Below, piece by piece: positions 8,996-18,777 of a stretch of DNA of 64,000 bases. Positions within the stretch are counted from its first letter, which is position 1. Each line of letters opens with the position of its first letter. The DNA is taken from NCBI GenBank assembly GCA_963735055.1, contig CAVTJN010000019.1, forward strand, positions 434,001-498,000. The letters run 5' to 3'. The stretch is from JBBITI01 sp963735055. GTDB taxonomy: Bacteria; Chloroflexota; Dehalococcoidia; Dehalococcoidales; UBA2162. The notes beneath the pieces were generated by a model. The model did no database searches and had not been told where the DNA came from. It was given only the letters and a program-made list of their open reading frames with translations. The position numbers and the translations under genes are program-made.

Positions 8996-9802
8996 TTGCA
9001 GGATCCATTTTCAGACAGTGCAGATGATGCTCAACCAGTTGAGGACCCCACTTTGAAGGACAGACCGGACCCGAATGATGGTGCGGTGCTGTCAGAAACG
9101 GATCCGGCGGTCGCCCATCTGGAGCGTTCCATCATGGAGGGCCGGCACTGGTACATCTCCCTGCTTGAATCCATCAGCCTCTGGAAGAAACCCGAGGAAA
9201 CACACCGTGGCCGGACTTATCACTTCCTGGTCGATGGCGAAGCATTCGACTGGCTGCTTCTTGCGGAGCGGCTGTGCGATGCGGTACCGAATCTCATTCC
9301 CGAAGCGGAACGAGATGCCCTGCTTTTCAAGGGACAGCCACCGATCAACATTAGCGCCGCCAAGTTCGAAGAACTGATCGGCACTGCCAAGTACCATGCC
9401 TATCTGAATTACTTCTACGGGGTCACCGCTGAAGAAGCCCTCGTCTCGGCCGTCGAGGATGAGGTTCATAAAGAGAAGCGAGCCTGGGGTTATTCGCGTG
9501 AGCCCGATGCCACAAATGAAGCCTACCGACGCATCTACGGCCAGACGATTGCCATCATGCTCCGACACTTTCGCCGTGAAAAGGGCTACGCCGAAGTCAA
9601 GTCGATCGACTTGACCGGGCTGACGGAGTTCGCCTACTGGCGTTTCAGATTCCGGCTCAAGGTGTGCGAAAAAGCGAAGGTCGCCAGCGACTCACGAAAG
9701 GCAATCAACTGGTTGACGGAACATGGCGTGTCCAGTTACGTACAGAGACAGGACGTGCCCGCATTCTTCGATGAACCGTCTGCCGAGCCGGGGTCACCTT
9801 AG
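8996..9802 (+). CDS. Conserved hypothetical protein
   Basis: A soluble protein of about 268 residues that I do not recognise. It has an acidic, low-complexity N-terminus (first 45 residues) and then a mixed alpha-rich body with RGRTYHFLVDGEAFDWLLL and YFYGVTAEEALVSAVEDEVH. There is no signal peptide, membrane segment or obvious catalytic motif. The start is a TTG at 8996 preceded by AGAAGAGG; an internal start would lose only the acidic tail. It follows the HTH/PIN pair by 96 bases on the same strand and converges with the nitroreductase gene. Confidence 0.65.
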   Translation: MQDPFSDSADDAQPVEDPTLKDRPDPNDGAVLSETDPAVAHLERSIMEGRHWYISLLESISLWKKPEETHRGRTYHFLVDGEAFDWLLLAERLCDAVPNLIPEAERDALLFKGQPPINISAAKFEELIGTAKYHAYLNYFYGVTAEEALVSAVEDEVHKEKRAWGYSREPDATNEAYRRIYGQTIAIMLRHFRREKGYAEVKSIDLTGLTEFAYWRFRFRLKVCEKAKVASDSRKAINWLTEHGVSSYVQRQDVPAFFDEPSAEPGSP

Positions 9803-9820
9803 ATTGCCCGAACCGCCTGA

Positions 9821-10498
9821 CTACTGGTAGAACCGGACCAGGTCGCCAAAGGCCTCGCGCGACGAATAGACGTGATACTGCGCATTGGTGGTGTCGGGAT
9901 ATCCGATGAATATTCCCAGGACGATCAACTTCGACTCGGGCAACCCCAGCACCTTCCTGATCACGTCGGGATAGGGAACAGCCTGCGCCGCCGGCGTCGT
10001 CCCCAGACCGTAGTTGACCGCGGCCAGCATGATATTCTCCGCGGCCAGACCGGCGTCGAACACGGGATACACATTCAACCCTTTCCCTTCCTGGGTATAG
10101 AAGGCCCGTTCCGTACAGATGTAGATGACGGTGGGACAGCCATACATGCGGGCGCCCTGGATCTGCCGCTGCTTCCTCAGTTCTTTGTCGTCCCGTATCT
10201 TGTCCGCGTCCGGGCCGCGTCTCATCGCGGGCAACCTGGAACGGTACGGATCTGTGAACACCCGGGGGAAGGCCAGGTCGGGGTTGGGCTCGTCTTCCTG
10301 TGCTTTCTGCAGGAAGCCTTGCTTTATCTCGTCCAGCTTCTTACCGGACACCACCGCAAATTCCCATGGCTGGGTATTCGCCCAGGAAGGGGCGCGAACA
10401 GCCAGTTCCATTATCTCGCGCAGCACGTTCTCGGGAATGGGATCCGGCTTGTAACCCCGATAGGTCTTTCTCGTCTTGATCACTTCAATAAGATCCAT
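9821..10498 (-). CDS. Nitroreductase family protein
   Basis: An FMN-dependent oxidoreductase of the nitroreductase fold, about 225 residues. The N-terminal FMN-binding pattern is present (TRKTYRGYKPDPIP and RAPSWANTQPWEF), with a second FMN region near AAENIMLAAVNYGLGTT. Such enzymes reduce nitro compounds, quinones or enones with NAD(P)H; the substrate here is unknown. The ATG at 10498 is preferred over the GTG at 10507 because the AGAGGAG ribosome site sits 8 bases from the ATG but touches the GTG. It lies directly downstream of valS on the same strand. Confidence 0.9.
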   Translation of the reverse strand: MDLIEVIKTRKTYRGYKPDPIPENVLREIMELAVRAPSWANTQPWEFAVVSGKKLDEIKQGFLQKAQEDEPNPDLAFPRVFTDPYRSRLPAMRRGPDADKIRDDKELRKQRQIQGARMYGCPTVIYICTERAFYTQEGKGLNVYPVFDAGLAAENIMLAAVNYGLGTTPAAQAVPYPDVIRKVLGLPESKLIVLGIFIGYPDTTNAQYHVYSSREAFGDLVRFYQ

Positions 10499-10519
10499 GT
10501 TCGCCACTCCTCTATTGCT

Positions 10520-13195
10520 CTAATGGGCTATTCTGGCCAGCTCTTGCCTTAACCGCACCAGCTTATCTTGAATCGTAACCAGCTTGGCCCGCTCTTTTTC
10601 AACGATGGTCGCGGGCGCCCGGGTCAGAAACTGGCTGTCCTGCAATCTCACCTCGAGACGGATCGCTTCCGCCTGGTTCTGGTCCAGTTCTTTTTGCAGG
10701 CGGACAAGCTCGGCGGCGACATCTACCATACTCTCCACAGGGATGATCACTTCGGCGTCCTTGAGCACGCTGACAAGCACGTTTTCGTCGGGCCTCGATT
10801 GACGCCGCTGCCCGAGGAAAGTCAGTGGCCTTGCCCGCGCCAGCCATTCTATCTTCTGAGCGTGTGCACTCACCGAAGATGTGATGTCTCCGGCGTAGAC
10901 CTGGGCTTCCACCCAGGCGCCTGCCTCGACATTGTGTTCAGAACGGGCGTTGCGGATGGCCCGTATTATGTCAATCACTGTATCCATAACCCGTTCCGAC
11001 TGTTCGTCTACCGCATTCCCCTGGGCTTCCGGGTAGGCAGCGACCATAATGGATTCACCGGTCGGCCAGCCCGGCGGGCAGGCCCGCTTGAGCGCCTGCC
11101 AAACTTCTTCGGTCACGAACGGCATGAAAGGGTGGAGGAGGCGGAGAGACGATTCCAGCACACTTGCCAGGACGGGAACCGGCGAGGCCGCGGCGGAAGC
11201 GCCTCGGAGGCGAATCTTGGCCAACTCGATATACCAGTCGCAGTACTCGCCCCAGATGAAACCATGGATGAGCGCCTGTGCTTCCTCAAATCGGAAATTG
11301 GCGATGGCCTCGTTGGCAGCGGCCACGGTGCGGTTCAGCCGGCCGAGAATCCAGCGATCCTCAGGGGCCAGTTCTTCAGATCGAAAGCCCATATCCTTGC
11401 GGTCGGGCTCAATGGTTCCTATCACGTAGCGGGCGGCATTCCAAAGCTTGTTAGCGAAGTTGCGGCCGGCCTCCAGCTTGTTGGTCGCAAGCTTGCTGTC
11501 GTTTCCCGGTGATGTCCCTGTGACCAGTCCAAAACGCAGACCATCAGTCCCGTACTTCTCCAAAACACTCACCGGGTCGATCACGTTCCCCCGCGTCTTG
11601 GTCATCTTCTCGCCCTTCTCATCGCGTATCAGTCCGTGGAGATAGACGGTCCTGAACGGGATATCTCCCGTTTCTTCCAGTCCCATGACAATCATGCGGG
11701 ATACCCAGAAAGGAAGAATATCATAGGCCGTTTCCAGCACCGTGGTCGGATAGAAATAACGCAAGTCTTCGGTGTCATCCGGCCAGCCGAGGGTAGAAAA
11801 GGGCCATAGCGCCGAACTGAACCATGTGTCCAGCACGTCCGGGTCCTGTCTAATGTCCCTGGACCCGCACTTGGCACAGGCATTGGGCACGTCGACCGCG
11901 ACCGTCAGCGCCCCGCAATCCTGGCAGTACCACACTGGAATCTGGTGCCCCCACCAAAGCTGGCGACTGATGCACCAGTCCCGGATGTTTTCCATCCAGT
12001 TGAGATAAACCTTGGCGAACCGAGGCGGGATAATATCGATCCGCCCGTCCTCGACCGCCCTGATCGCAGGCGTGGCCAGCGGTTTCATTTTCACGAACCA
12101 TTGTTCGCTGGCCAGTGGTTCGACCATGGTGCGGCAACGCTGGCAATGCCCCACCGCGTGCGTGTAGGGCTCTACCTTTTCCAGCAGACCGCTTTCTTCC
12201 AGCCCCGCAAGAACCGCTTTACGCCCGGCGAATCGCTCCATCCCGCCGTACGGTCCTGCGTTGTCGTTGAGAGTAGCATCGGCGTTGAGAATGTTAACCA
12301 GCGGCAGGCCGTGACGCTGTGAGATCTCAAAATCGACCGGATCGTGCGCAGGCGTCACTTTCACGGCTCCGGTGCCAAATGCCGGATCAATGGCGTCATC
12401 GGCGATGATCGGGATGACGCGCTTCACCGCAGGAACGGTCAGGTTCCTGCCGACCGCCGTCTTGTACCTTTCGTCGTTCGGATTCACGGCCACGGCCGTA
12501 TCGCCCAGGAGAGTCTCCGGACGAGTGGTTGCCACAGTCACATAACCGTCACCGTCGGCGAAAGGGTACCGGATGTAGTAGAGACTACCCGATACCTCCT
12601 GGTGCTCTACTTCCAGATCGGAAAGGGCAGTCGCGCATCGAGGGCACCAACTGATGATTCTCAACCCTCGGTAGATGAGTCCTTTCTCGTACAGGCGCAC
12701 AAAAGTGGTTCGTACGGCCCGACTCGGTCCCTCGTCCATGGTATACCGCAAGCGAGACCAATCCAGAGAAGCCCCGAGCCGCCTGTGCTGCTCGACGATG
12801 GTCTTGCGATACGTGTTCGCCCACTGCCGCACCCGCTCCAAGAATTTCTCCCGGCCCAGTTGATGCCGGTCGATACCTTCCCTGGACAGTATCCTTTCCA
12901 CCACTACCTGAGTGGCGATGCCAGCGTGATCAAGACCGGGGAGCCACAGCGTGGGATCGCCCTTCATACGGTGCCACCTGATCATGATGTCCTGAAGTGT
13001 CGCTACCAGGGCGGTGCCCAGGTGCATTTCACCAGTGATATTTGTGGGCGGATGAATAATGACAAATGGTTTCTTTGCTGGATCTATCTTCGGCGTGAAA
13101 TATCCCTTGTCGACCCAAAAATCGTACCACTTGTTCTCGATCTTCCCTGGCTCATAGGCCTTGGCCATTTCAGTCCGTTCGTGTGGTTCTGTCAT
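10520..13195 (-). CDS. valS: Valyl-tRNA synthetase
   Basis: ValRS charges tRNA-Val and edits mischarged Thr. The 891-residue class I enzyme has the N-terminal HPPTNITGEMHLGTAL segment, the LWLPGLDHAGIATQ segment, the inserted editing domain, zinc-ribbon-like cysteines (WYCQDCG, ACAKCGS), the WYIELAK anticodon region and a C-terminal coiled coil. The HIGH signature reads HLGT and the KMSKS loop reads KMTKT; both are permissive variants, and the rest is canonical. The ATG at 13195 follows GGAAGGGA by 5 bases, so codons upstream of it were excluded. It sits 29 bases after coaBC. Confidence 0.96.
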   Translation of the reverse strand: MTEPHERTEMAKAYEPGKIENKWYDFWVDKGYFTPKIDPAKKPFVIIHPPTNITGEMHLGTALVATLQDIMIRWHRMKGDPTLWLPGLDHAGIATQVVVERILSREGIDRHQLGREKFLERVRQWANTYRKTIVEQHRRLGASLDWSRLRYTMDEGPSRAVRTTFVRLYEKGLIYRGLRIISWCPRCATALSDLEVEHQEVSGSLYYIRYPFADGDGYVTVATTRPETLLGDTAVAVNPNDERYKTAVGRNLTVPAVKRVIPIIADDAIDPAFGTGAVKVTPAHDPVDFEISQRHGLPLVNILNADATLNDNAGPYGGMERFAGRKAVLAGLEESGLLEKVEPYTHAVGHCQRCRTMVEPLASEQWFVKMKPLATPAIRAVEDGRIDIIPPRFAKVYLNWMENIRDWCISRQLWWGHQIPVWYCQDCGALTVAVDVPNACAKCGSRDIRQDPDVLDTWFSSALWPFSTLGWPDDTEDLRYFYPTTVLETAYDILPFWVSRMIVMGLEETGDIPFRTVYLHGLIRDEKGEKMTKTRGNVIDPVSVLEKYGTDGLRFGLVTGTSPGNDSKLATNKLEAGRNFANKLWNAARYVIGTIEPDRKDMGFRSEELAPEDRWILGRLNRTVAAANEAIANFRFEEAQALIHGFIWGEYCDWYIELAKIRLRGASAAASPVPVLASVLESSLRLLHPFMPFVTEEVWQALKRACPPGWPTGESIMVAAYPEAQGNAVDEQSERVMDTVIDIIRAIRNARSEHNVEAGAWVEAQVYAGDITSSVSAHAQKIEWLARARPLTFLGQRRQSRPDENVLVSVLKDAEVIIPVESMVDVAAELVRLQKELDQNQAEAIRLEVRLQDSQFLTRAPATIVEKERAKLVTIQDKLVRLRQELARIAH

Positions 13196-13224
13196 GTCAT
13201 TCCCTTCCAACATCTGACCCGGAG

Positions 13225-14427
13225 TCAACGCGCCTTTTTCCCCAACATCCCCACCACCCTGTCAAGAATCCTGTCTGCCACCTCCCGCTTACTCATCAGG
13301 GGCAGGCTCTCGGGCTTCCCGTCACGGCTGATGATCGTGACACGGTTGGTGTCGACCGCAAAACCCGAATCCGGGGCCGTCACGTCGTTAGCCACGAATA
13401 GATCGACCTTCTTGCTCTCCAGTTTGCGGCGGGCATTCTCCACAACGTTCTCGGTCTCGGCGGCGAAGCCGACCTTCAGGAAATTACCTTTCACTTCCGC
13501 CAGGATATCGGGCGTTCTGACCAGTTCCAGGGTAAGATCCCCCCCCACAGCCTCTTTCTTTATCTTCTGACGGGTAGGGCTCTTCGGCTGGTAGTCAGCC
13601 ACCGCCGCTGCCATTATCAGTACATCAGCGCCGGCCGTGGCTTTGAATACGGCATCCCTCATCTGGGCGGCGCTTTCCACCTGGACGTTATCTACGCCTA
13701 CTGGCCGGGCCAGCCCGGTCGGGGCGCTTATCAGAGTCACCTGGGCGCCGCGGTCCCGGGCGGCCTCAGCCACGGCATACCCCATCTTCCCCGAGGAACG
13801 GTTCCCCACAAAACGAACTGGATCGATCGCTTCCTGGGTGCCCCCCGCGGTGACCACCATCCGTCTGCCCGCGAGGTCGCCCCCCTTGGCCAGCACCTGG
13901 TTTATGGCCGCGATAATCTCCTGAACTTCGGCCAGCCTCCCCGGTCCCACCCCACCCGAAGCTAAGTGGCCCTCCCCCGGGTCAACGAACACTACGCCCC
14001 GTGCCTTGAGGATCTTTACGTTTTCCTGCGTGGCCGAGTTCTCCCACATGCCGGTGTGCATCGCCGGGGCAATAATGACGGGCGCCCGGGTGGCCACCAC
14101 GGTCGTGCAGACCATGTCACTGGCAATACCGGAGGCGATTTTGGCGATGATATCCGCCGTCGCCGGCGCCACCACCACCACATCGGCCGCCTCAGCCAGC
14201 GCCACGTGCTCCACGCTGAACTCGCCGCTCAACTCGAACATGTTATACACTACCGGCCGGCCGGTGACGGCGCGAAACGTAACCGGCGAAACGAACTTCA
14301 TCGCCGCCTCGGTAAGAATCACCTCGACCTTGGCACCGGCCTGGGTCAGCTTGCTGGCAAGGTCAGCGCCCTTGTACGCAGCGATGCTGCCGGTGATGCC
14401 CAGTACTATGGTCTTGTTAGCTAGCAT
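13225..14427 (-). CDS. coaBC: Bifunctional phosphopantothenoylcysteine decarboxylase/synthetase
   Basis: CoaBC (Dfp) joins cysteine to 4'-phosphopantothenate using CTP and decarboxylates the product, two steps of coenzyme A synthesis. The FMN-dependent CoaC half shows GITGSIAAYK (10-19), the catalytic-His region EFSVEHVALA and APAMHTGMWEN. The CoaB half begins near 190 with VVTAGGTQEAIDPVRFVGN and NRSSGKMGYA, followed by the KIKK lysine motif. The length of 400 is typical. It is preceded by GGAGGATATC and followed by valS; coaX, an earlier step of the same pathway, lies immediately upstream. Confidence 0.96.
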   Translation of the reverse strand: MLANKTIVLGITGSIAAYKGADLASKLTQAGAKVEVILTEAAMKFVSPVTFRAVTGRPVVYNMFELSGEFSVEHVALAEAADVVVVAPATADIIAKIASGIASDMVCTTVVATRAPVIIAPAMHTGMWENSATQENVKILKARGVVFVDPGEGHLASGGVGPGRLAEVQEIIAAINQVLAKGGDLAGRRMVVTAGGTQEAIDPVRFVGNRSSGKMGYAVAEAARDRGAQVTLISAPTGLARPVGVDNVQVESAAQMRDAVFKATAGADVLIMAAAVADYQPKSPTRQKIKKEAVGGDLTLELVRTPDILAEVKGNFLKVGFAAETENVVENARRKLESKKVDLFVANDVTAPDSGFAVDTNRVTIISRDGKPESLPLMSKREVADRILDRVVGMLGKKAR

Positions 14428-14451
14428 GATATCCTCCCGGTCAGGAGACCA

Positions 14452-15219
14452 TCACCCCTTGTTCATCTGATGTATCAGTCTCAGGCCAATTAGAGTTATG
14501 TCGGGGTTCACTTCGTCAATCAGCGTCGTGCCATCAGCGATCAGGCTCGCGTAGCCCCCGGTAGCCACCACCATGGCCTTCTCTTTAAGTTCAGCCTGCA
14601 CCCGCTTGAGCAACCCTTCAACCAGCCCGATATACCCGAACACGATACCCGACTGCATTGCGCTGACCGTCGTCGTACCAATGGCCTTTTCCGGAGGCAC
14701 GAGTTCAACCCTCGGCAATGCCGCCGTACGCGTGTAAAGGGCCTGAGCGGCGATGCCAATTCCCGGAGCGATGACGCCGCCGATGAAATCACCATCTCCG
14801 TCGACGATGTCGAAGGTCGTACCGGTCCCCATATCCACCACTATTACGGGGCCCCGGTAGAGATGATTGGCGGCCGCCGCATTGACAATGCGGTCGGCGC
14901 CAATCTCCCGCGGATTGGGGTAGGTGATCCGAACGCCGGTCTTGACACCGGCCCTGACCACAAGTGGTGACACTTTGAAGTAACGCCGAAGCAGATCCTC
15001 AAAGGTGCCCACCAGTGGTGGCACCACGGAACACATCGCCGCCTCTCTGATATCCGAAGTCTTCAAGCCGTGCTGCGGCAGAAGCGTCAGCAGTATCGCG
15101 GCGTACTCATCGGCCATCTGATTGATATCGGTCGCCATCCGCCAGGTGGCGCGCAATTGGTCGCCATCGAAAACGCCCAGCGTAACATTGGTGTTCCCAA
15201 CGTCAACCGCCAACAGCAT
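14452..15219 (-). CDS. coaX: Type III pantothenate kinase
   Basis: CoaX phosphorylates pantothenate, the first step of coenzyme A synthesis, and is insensitive to CoA feedback. The 255-residue ASKHA-fold protein has phosphate loop LLAVDVGNTNVTLGVFD (2-18), substrate-binding PNPREIGADRIVNA and the second nucleotide motif VVDMGTGTTFDIVD. RBS AGGAGGAAAGCC precedes the ATG. Its place directly before coaBC puts two consecutive stages of the pathway in one operon. Confidence 0.96.
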   Translation of the reverse strand: MLLAVDVGNTNVTLGVFDGDQLRATWRMATDINQMADEYAAILLTLLPQHGLKTSDIREAAMCSVVPPLVGTFEDLLRRYFKVSPLVVRAGVKTGVRITYPNPREIGADRIVNAAAANHLYRGPVIVVDMGTGTTFDIVDGDGDFIGGVIAPGIGIAAQALYTRTAALPRVELVPPEKAIGTTTVSAMQSGIVFGYIGLVEGLLKRVQAELKEKAMVVATGGYASLIADGTTLIDEVNPDITLIGLRLIHQMNKG

Positions 15220-15237
15220 GGCTTTCCTCCTCGTCTG

Positions 15238-16803
15238 TTAGCTGCCTCTCTTGATTTCCCTGATGGCGAGCGGCAACTCGGGCAGGAGATCGCTGGCAAT
15301 TGCACCGGCGTCACCCAGCTTCCCGCTGGTCAGGTCGCCTGCTTTCCCATGCACATATACACCTGCGGCCGCTGCTTCGAAAAGAGGCATACCTTGCGCC
15401 ACAAGGCCGGCGATCGCCCCAGCCAGAACGTCCCCCGTCCCGGCCGACGCCAGTGCCGGGTTAGCAAACGGAGAAACCACGACACGTCCGTCGGAGGCGG
15501 CGACAACGGTATAGGCTCCCTTGAGAACGACGGTCTTGTGCCACTTCACCGCCATCGTCCTTGCCACGCCTATCCGGTCTCGCTGAATCTCACTGACACC
15601 GATGCCTGTCAGCCGCGACATTTCGCCCGGATGTGGTGTAAGTATAGCATCGTCCACCAGTCTCCGCCACACCACCCCCTGACCCCTCTCAGCTGCCAGA
15701 ATATTCAGACCGTCGGCATCGATCACACAGGCTACTTGCGCCTTGCCTTTACCCAACAACAGGGACTTGACCAGTCTGGTTGCCGAAGGACCCTGCCCCA
15801 GTCCCGGACCTATCAACAAGGCCTCGTATCCACCCAGACCCCGCCGCAAGGCCGCAGCCGCGCTCGCGGCTACCTCGCCCGGACCCGATTCCGGCAACGG
15901 TAAGTGGGTAGACTCAGTCAATTTGGAGGCGAGAGCCGCATGCAGGCTGATCGGGGCGGCCAGCGTCACCAGTCCGACGCCAACCCGGAGCGCCCCGGTA
16001 CACGCCAGGAAGGCAGCCCCGGTGTAATTCACGGATCCTGCCACCACCATCAACTTACCGAAGGTGCCCTTGTTAGAGACGACTGGCCTTGACGGCAAGA
16101 CCGATCTCACCCAATCTTCGGCGGCCAGTTCGGCCACGCCATCTCCGTCCAGCCCCGGGGGAATGCCAATGTCGACGACACTGATCCGCCCCACCCTGTC
16201 TGCCCCAGGAACATTGAACAAGCCCGGCTTCGGATACCCGAGAACCACCGTGACGTCGGCGTAGAGACAGGTCGGGTCTGCCGCCCCGGTATCAGCGTCC
16301 ATGCCCGAAGGCACGTCCAGGGCCACGATGCTCATCTTCCGGCGCCGCACCTTCTCTTCACCGACTCGGACAAGCACGCCGGCAGTGCTACCGCTGATTG
16401 TCCGCCGCATCCCTGTTCCGAAAACGGCGTCGAGCACCGCGTCTGCGGACCTGAGGCGTTCCCCGAGACGGACCAGCCCCCCGTCCTGACCGGCCTCGAC
16501 CATCTCGACATGCCGCTCCAGAACAAGTGCCAGGTTGGGGTCGTCCGGCGAACGCGGCTGCAACAAGTATACGCAGACATTGTTGCCCCGGTCGTGCAGG
16601 TACCGCGCCGCGACGAGTCCGTCGCCGCCATTGTTCCCCGGCCCGACCAGAACCAGCACCGTCCTGCCCGCGCCACCGAGGATGTTCCCCACCGCTTCGG
16701 CCACCGCGCGGCCGGCGTTTTCCATCAGCAAACTGGTTGGAATGCCCCTCCCGGCGCACTCCTGCTCCAACTGCTTCATCTGCCGGATCGTCACAATTCT
16801 CAT
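15238..16803 (-). CDS. nnr: Bifunctional NAD(P)H-hydrate epimerase/dehydratase
   Basis: This repair enzyme restores damaged NAD(P)HX. The N-terminal YjeF_N epimerase domain (about 1-210) shows LMENAGRAVAEAV and VGPGNNGGDGLVAARYL. The C-terminal ADP-dependent dehydratase (about 225-521) shows ILTPHPGEMSRL, VLKGAYTVV and ANPALASAGTGDVLAG. The ATG at 16803 (MRIVTIRQMKQLE) is chosen because GGAG lies 7 bases upstream and the domain begins there. It precedes coaX by 18 bases. Confidence 0.95.
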   Translation of the reverse strand: MRIVTIRQMKQLEQECAGRGIPTSLLMENAGRAVAEAVGNILGGAGRTVLVLVGPGNNGGDGLVAARYLHDRGNNVCVYLLQPRSPDDPNLALVLERHVEMVEAGQDGGLVRLGERLRSADAVLDAVFGTGMRRTISGSTAGVLVRVGEEKVRRRKMSIVALDVPSGMDADTGAADPTCLYADVTVVLGYPKPGLFNVPGADRVGRISVVDIGIPPGLDGDGVAELAAEDWVRSVLPSRPVVSNKGTFGKLMVVAGSVNYTGAAFLACTGALRVGVGLVTLAAPISLHAALASKLTESTHLPLPESGPGEVAASAAAALRRGLGGYEALLIGPGLGQGPSATRLVKSLLLGKGKAQVACVIDADGLNILAAERGQGVVWRRLVDDAILTPHPGEMSRLTGIGVSEIQRDRIGVARTMAVKWHKTVVLKGAYTVVAASDGRVVVSPFANPALASAGTGDVLAGAIAGLVAQGMPLFEAAAAGVYVHGKAGDLTSGKLGDAGAIASDLLPELPLAIREIKRGS

Positions 16804-16982
16804 TTCAGTGCTCCAAACCTCGGGAACAATGGGCGGGGGCGGAGCGAACGCACCCAAGATATCGACCACGGCATCGGGGTATCGACGCTGTGACCGTCGG
16901 GAGTCGCTGCAATCACGAACCGAGAACCGGCATCAGGCAAATGCGGGCATCGGTAACTCGACTCCGCGACTCCCCTGGAGTT

Positions 16983-17651
16983 CTACTGGACTCTAACTGA
17001 AAAGGGGTTGAAGCTCGTCGAGTAGTCATAAGCGTCCACGGATTCCGCGTTCTTCAACCAGCCTACCACGGCATAAGTCAGTGGCGTTGCCGCAGCCTCC
17101 ACGGCGACTTTCGCCATCCAGTGGTACAGAATTATCGCCGGCATGAACGCCGGTGTGCCAGAGAAGGCGATGGTAATAAAAAGGGCCGTATCCAGACCCT
17201 CCCCGACGATCGTTGACCCTATGGTACGCGTCCATAACCATCGCCCTCGCGTCAAGATCTTGAGTTTCGACAGGATCAGGGAGTTGACGAATTCGCCGGC
17301 CAGGTAGCCCACGAATGACGCCAACAACAGTCTTGGCGCCGAACCCAGGATCGTGACATAGCTTTGCTGGCCACTCCAAGAAGCTGCCGGAGGCATTATC
17401 TGCCCGAGCCAGGCAAAGAAAACGAAAACCAGGTTGCAGGAGAATCCTAGCCAGATGACGCGCCGCGCCCAGGCGAAACCGTAGACCTCCGTCAGGACAT
17501 CGCCGAAGATGTACGACACGGGGAACACAAATATCGCCGCCGGAACCACGATGGAACCGAAGGCCACCAATTTGACCGCGACGACGTTTGCCGTAATGAG
17601 ACAGGTGACAAAAAGAGCGGTCAGGACGACAAAACGGGGGGAGATCTTCAT
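16983..17651 (-). CDS. Queuosine precursor transporter (YhhQ/VUT family)
   Basis: A hydrophobic protein of 222 residues with about six membrane segments. It begins RFVVLTALFVTCLITANVVA and has the family features VFPVSYIFGDVLTEVYG and FVNSLILSKLKI followed by a conserved Arg/Thr region. Family members take up queuosine precursors such as preQ0 for tRNA modification. The ATG begins one base after the corA stop codon, so it is coupled to corA. The extra N-terminal codons of the longer frame lie inside corA and were dropped. Confidence 0.88.
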   Translation of the reverse strand: MKISPRFVVLTALFVTCLITANVVAVKLVAFGSIVVPAAIFVFPVSYIFGDVLTEVYGFAWARRVIWLGFSCNLVFVFFAWLGQIMPPAASWSGQQSYVTILGSAPRLLLASFVGYLAGEFVNSLILSKLKILTRGRWLWTRTIGSTIVGEGLDTALFITIAFSGTPAFMPAIILYHWMAKVAVEAAATPLTYAVVGWLKNAESVDAYDYSTSFNPFSVRVQ

Positions 17652-17652
17652 C

Positions 17653-18618
17653 CTAGATCCAGTGTTTGTGACGGAAGAAAAGCAGCATTCCAACGGCAGT
17701 CGCCGCCATCCCCACCATCAAGACGCCGAAGGGTAGCAGATTCCCGTTTCTTTCAAAGCCGCCCGGAAGTATCACGTTCATCCCGTAGATGCTCGAGATT
17801 ACCACAAAAGGAAGAATGATCGTGGACAGGATAGTCAGCACCCGCATTACTCGATTGACGCGATCTGTGCCGAGGATGAAGTCCGTATCCTTGTAGACTT
17901 CGATGATTTCCCGGGCCTCATCCAGGGTATCGCAGATCTTGTTCACATGGTCCATCAGGTCGCCGTAGTAGACGCCTATGTCCATAGCGGTGAAACGTTT
18001 GAGTTTACCTTCGAGTTCCAAGAGAACGGTTCGCGACGGAAACATGATACGCCGCTGGGTGATGACATCGCGCCTCAATATGGCCAGTTCCTGGGCAGCC
18101 TCGACGTTCTCGTCAAACACCCTGTCTTCGATATCCTCGGCGAGGCTGAGGATCTTGTCCAGAATCGGGAAGTAGGCATCGACGGCCCGGTCGAGTATCC
18201 GATACAGGAGGAAGCCCGAGCCATTGGCGAAATTGTCTTTGCGGACCCCTTCATCGATCTGGCACTCTCTGAAGAACTTGACCAACGTCTTGAGGCGGCC
18301 GCTGTGAACAGTCACCAGGTACTTGTCTCCCATAAACACGGCGACCTGATCGTGAGTGCTCACCTTGGTTTCTCGATTGTATATGGAAAAATGGAAAATG
18401 AAGAAAATGTAGTCCTTGTATTCGTCAAGCTTTGGCCGCTGCTTGCGGCTGAGACAGTCGTCCAAGTCCAGGGGATGGAACGGGAAGTTCTTACCAAGGA
18501 ACTCCATCTCCTTGGGTGTCGGCTTGATGATGTTGATCCACGACAGACCATCTGAACTGACCGTTTCGATGCCGATCTGTTCTGGTTGCACCTTCTTGCT
18601 CTCGGGAATTGCCACCAT
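17653..18618 (-). CDS. corA: CorA-type magnesium/cobalt transporter
   Basis: CorA forms a pentameric channel for Mg2+ (also Co2+, Ni2+). The 321-residue protein has the long cytoplasmic N-terminal domain and the stalk helix. Two C-terminal membrane segments follow, with the signature YGMNV at the end of the first and the basic FFRHKHWI tail. ATG 18618 has GAGGGCCTG upstream; the longer frame begins with a poor GTG. It is followed after one base by the transporter gene and is divergent from the iscS operon. Confidence 0.93.
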   Translation of the reverse strand: MVAIPESKKVQPEQIGIETVSSDGLSWINIIKPTPKEMEFLGKNFPFHPLDLDDCLSRKQRPKLDEYKDYIFFIFHFSIYNRETKVSTHDQVAVFMGDKYLVTVHSGRLKTLVKFFRECQIDEGVRKDNFANGSGFLLYRILDRAVDAYFPILDKILSLAEDIEDRVFDENVEAAQELAILRRDVITQRRIMFPSRTVLLELEGKLKRFTAMDIGVYYGDLMDHVNKICDTLDEAREIIEVYKDTDFILGTDRVNRVMRVLTILSTIILPFVVISSIYGMNVILPGGFERNGNLLPFGVLMVGMAATAVGMLLFFRHKHWI

Positions 18619-18740
18619 CAGGCCCTCACAAAAAAGCACCGTTCCACGGCGCAGTAGCACGCAGTGTCGATTCTATCACAATTCGAGTGCTGTTTGGAGC
18701 ACCGACGGTGCCCACCGGAGAACCTCTATCATGCACCGAC

Positions 18741-18777
18741 GTGACGAATGTCACATGAATATCAAACATGCTATGAT
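18741..18777 (+). promoter_or_regulatory. iscS promoter with Crp/Fnr-like palindrome
   Basis: A perfect palindrome GTGAC-GAAT-GTCAC (18741-18754) contains GTGA-N6-TCAC, the core of Crp/Fnr-family operators. It overlaps the -35 region of an extended -10 promoter, TG-C-TATGAT (18769-18777), about 55 bases before the iscS ATG. The position suits regulation by an oxygen- or redox-sensing Crp/Fnr protein, but the regulator is not in the window. Confidence 0.5.

Noticed and set aside
12344..13570. A 408-codon open frame on the plus strand
   Set aside because: It is antisense to valS and the end of coaBC, has no ribosome site or recognisable domain, and arises from the GC-rich codon pattern.
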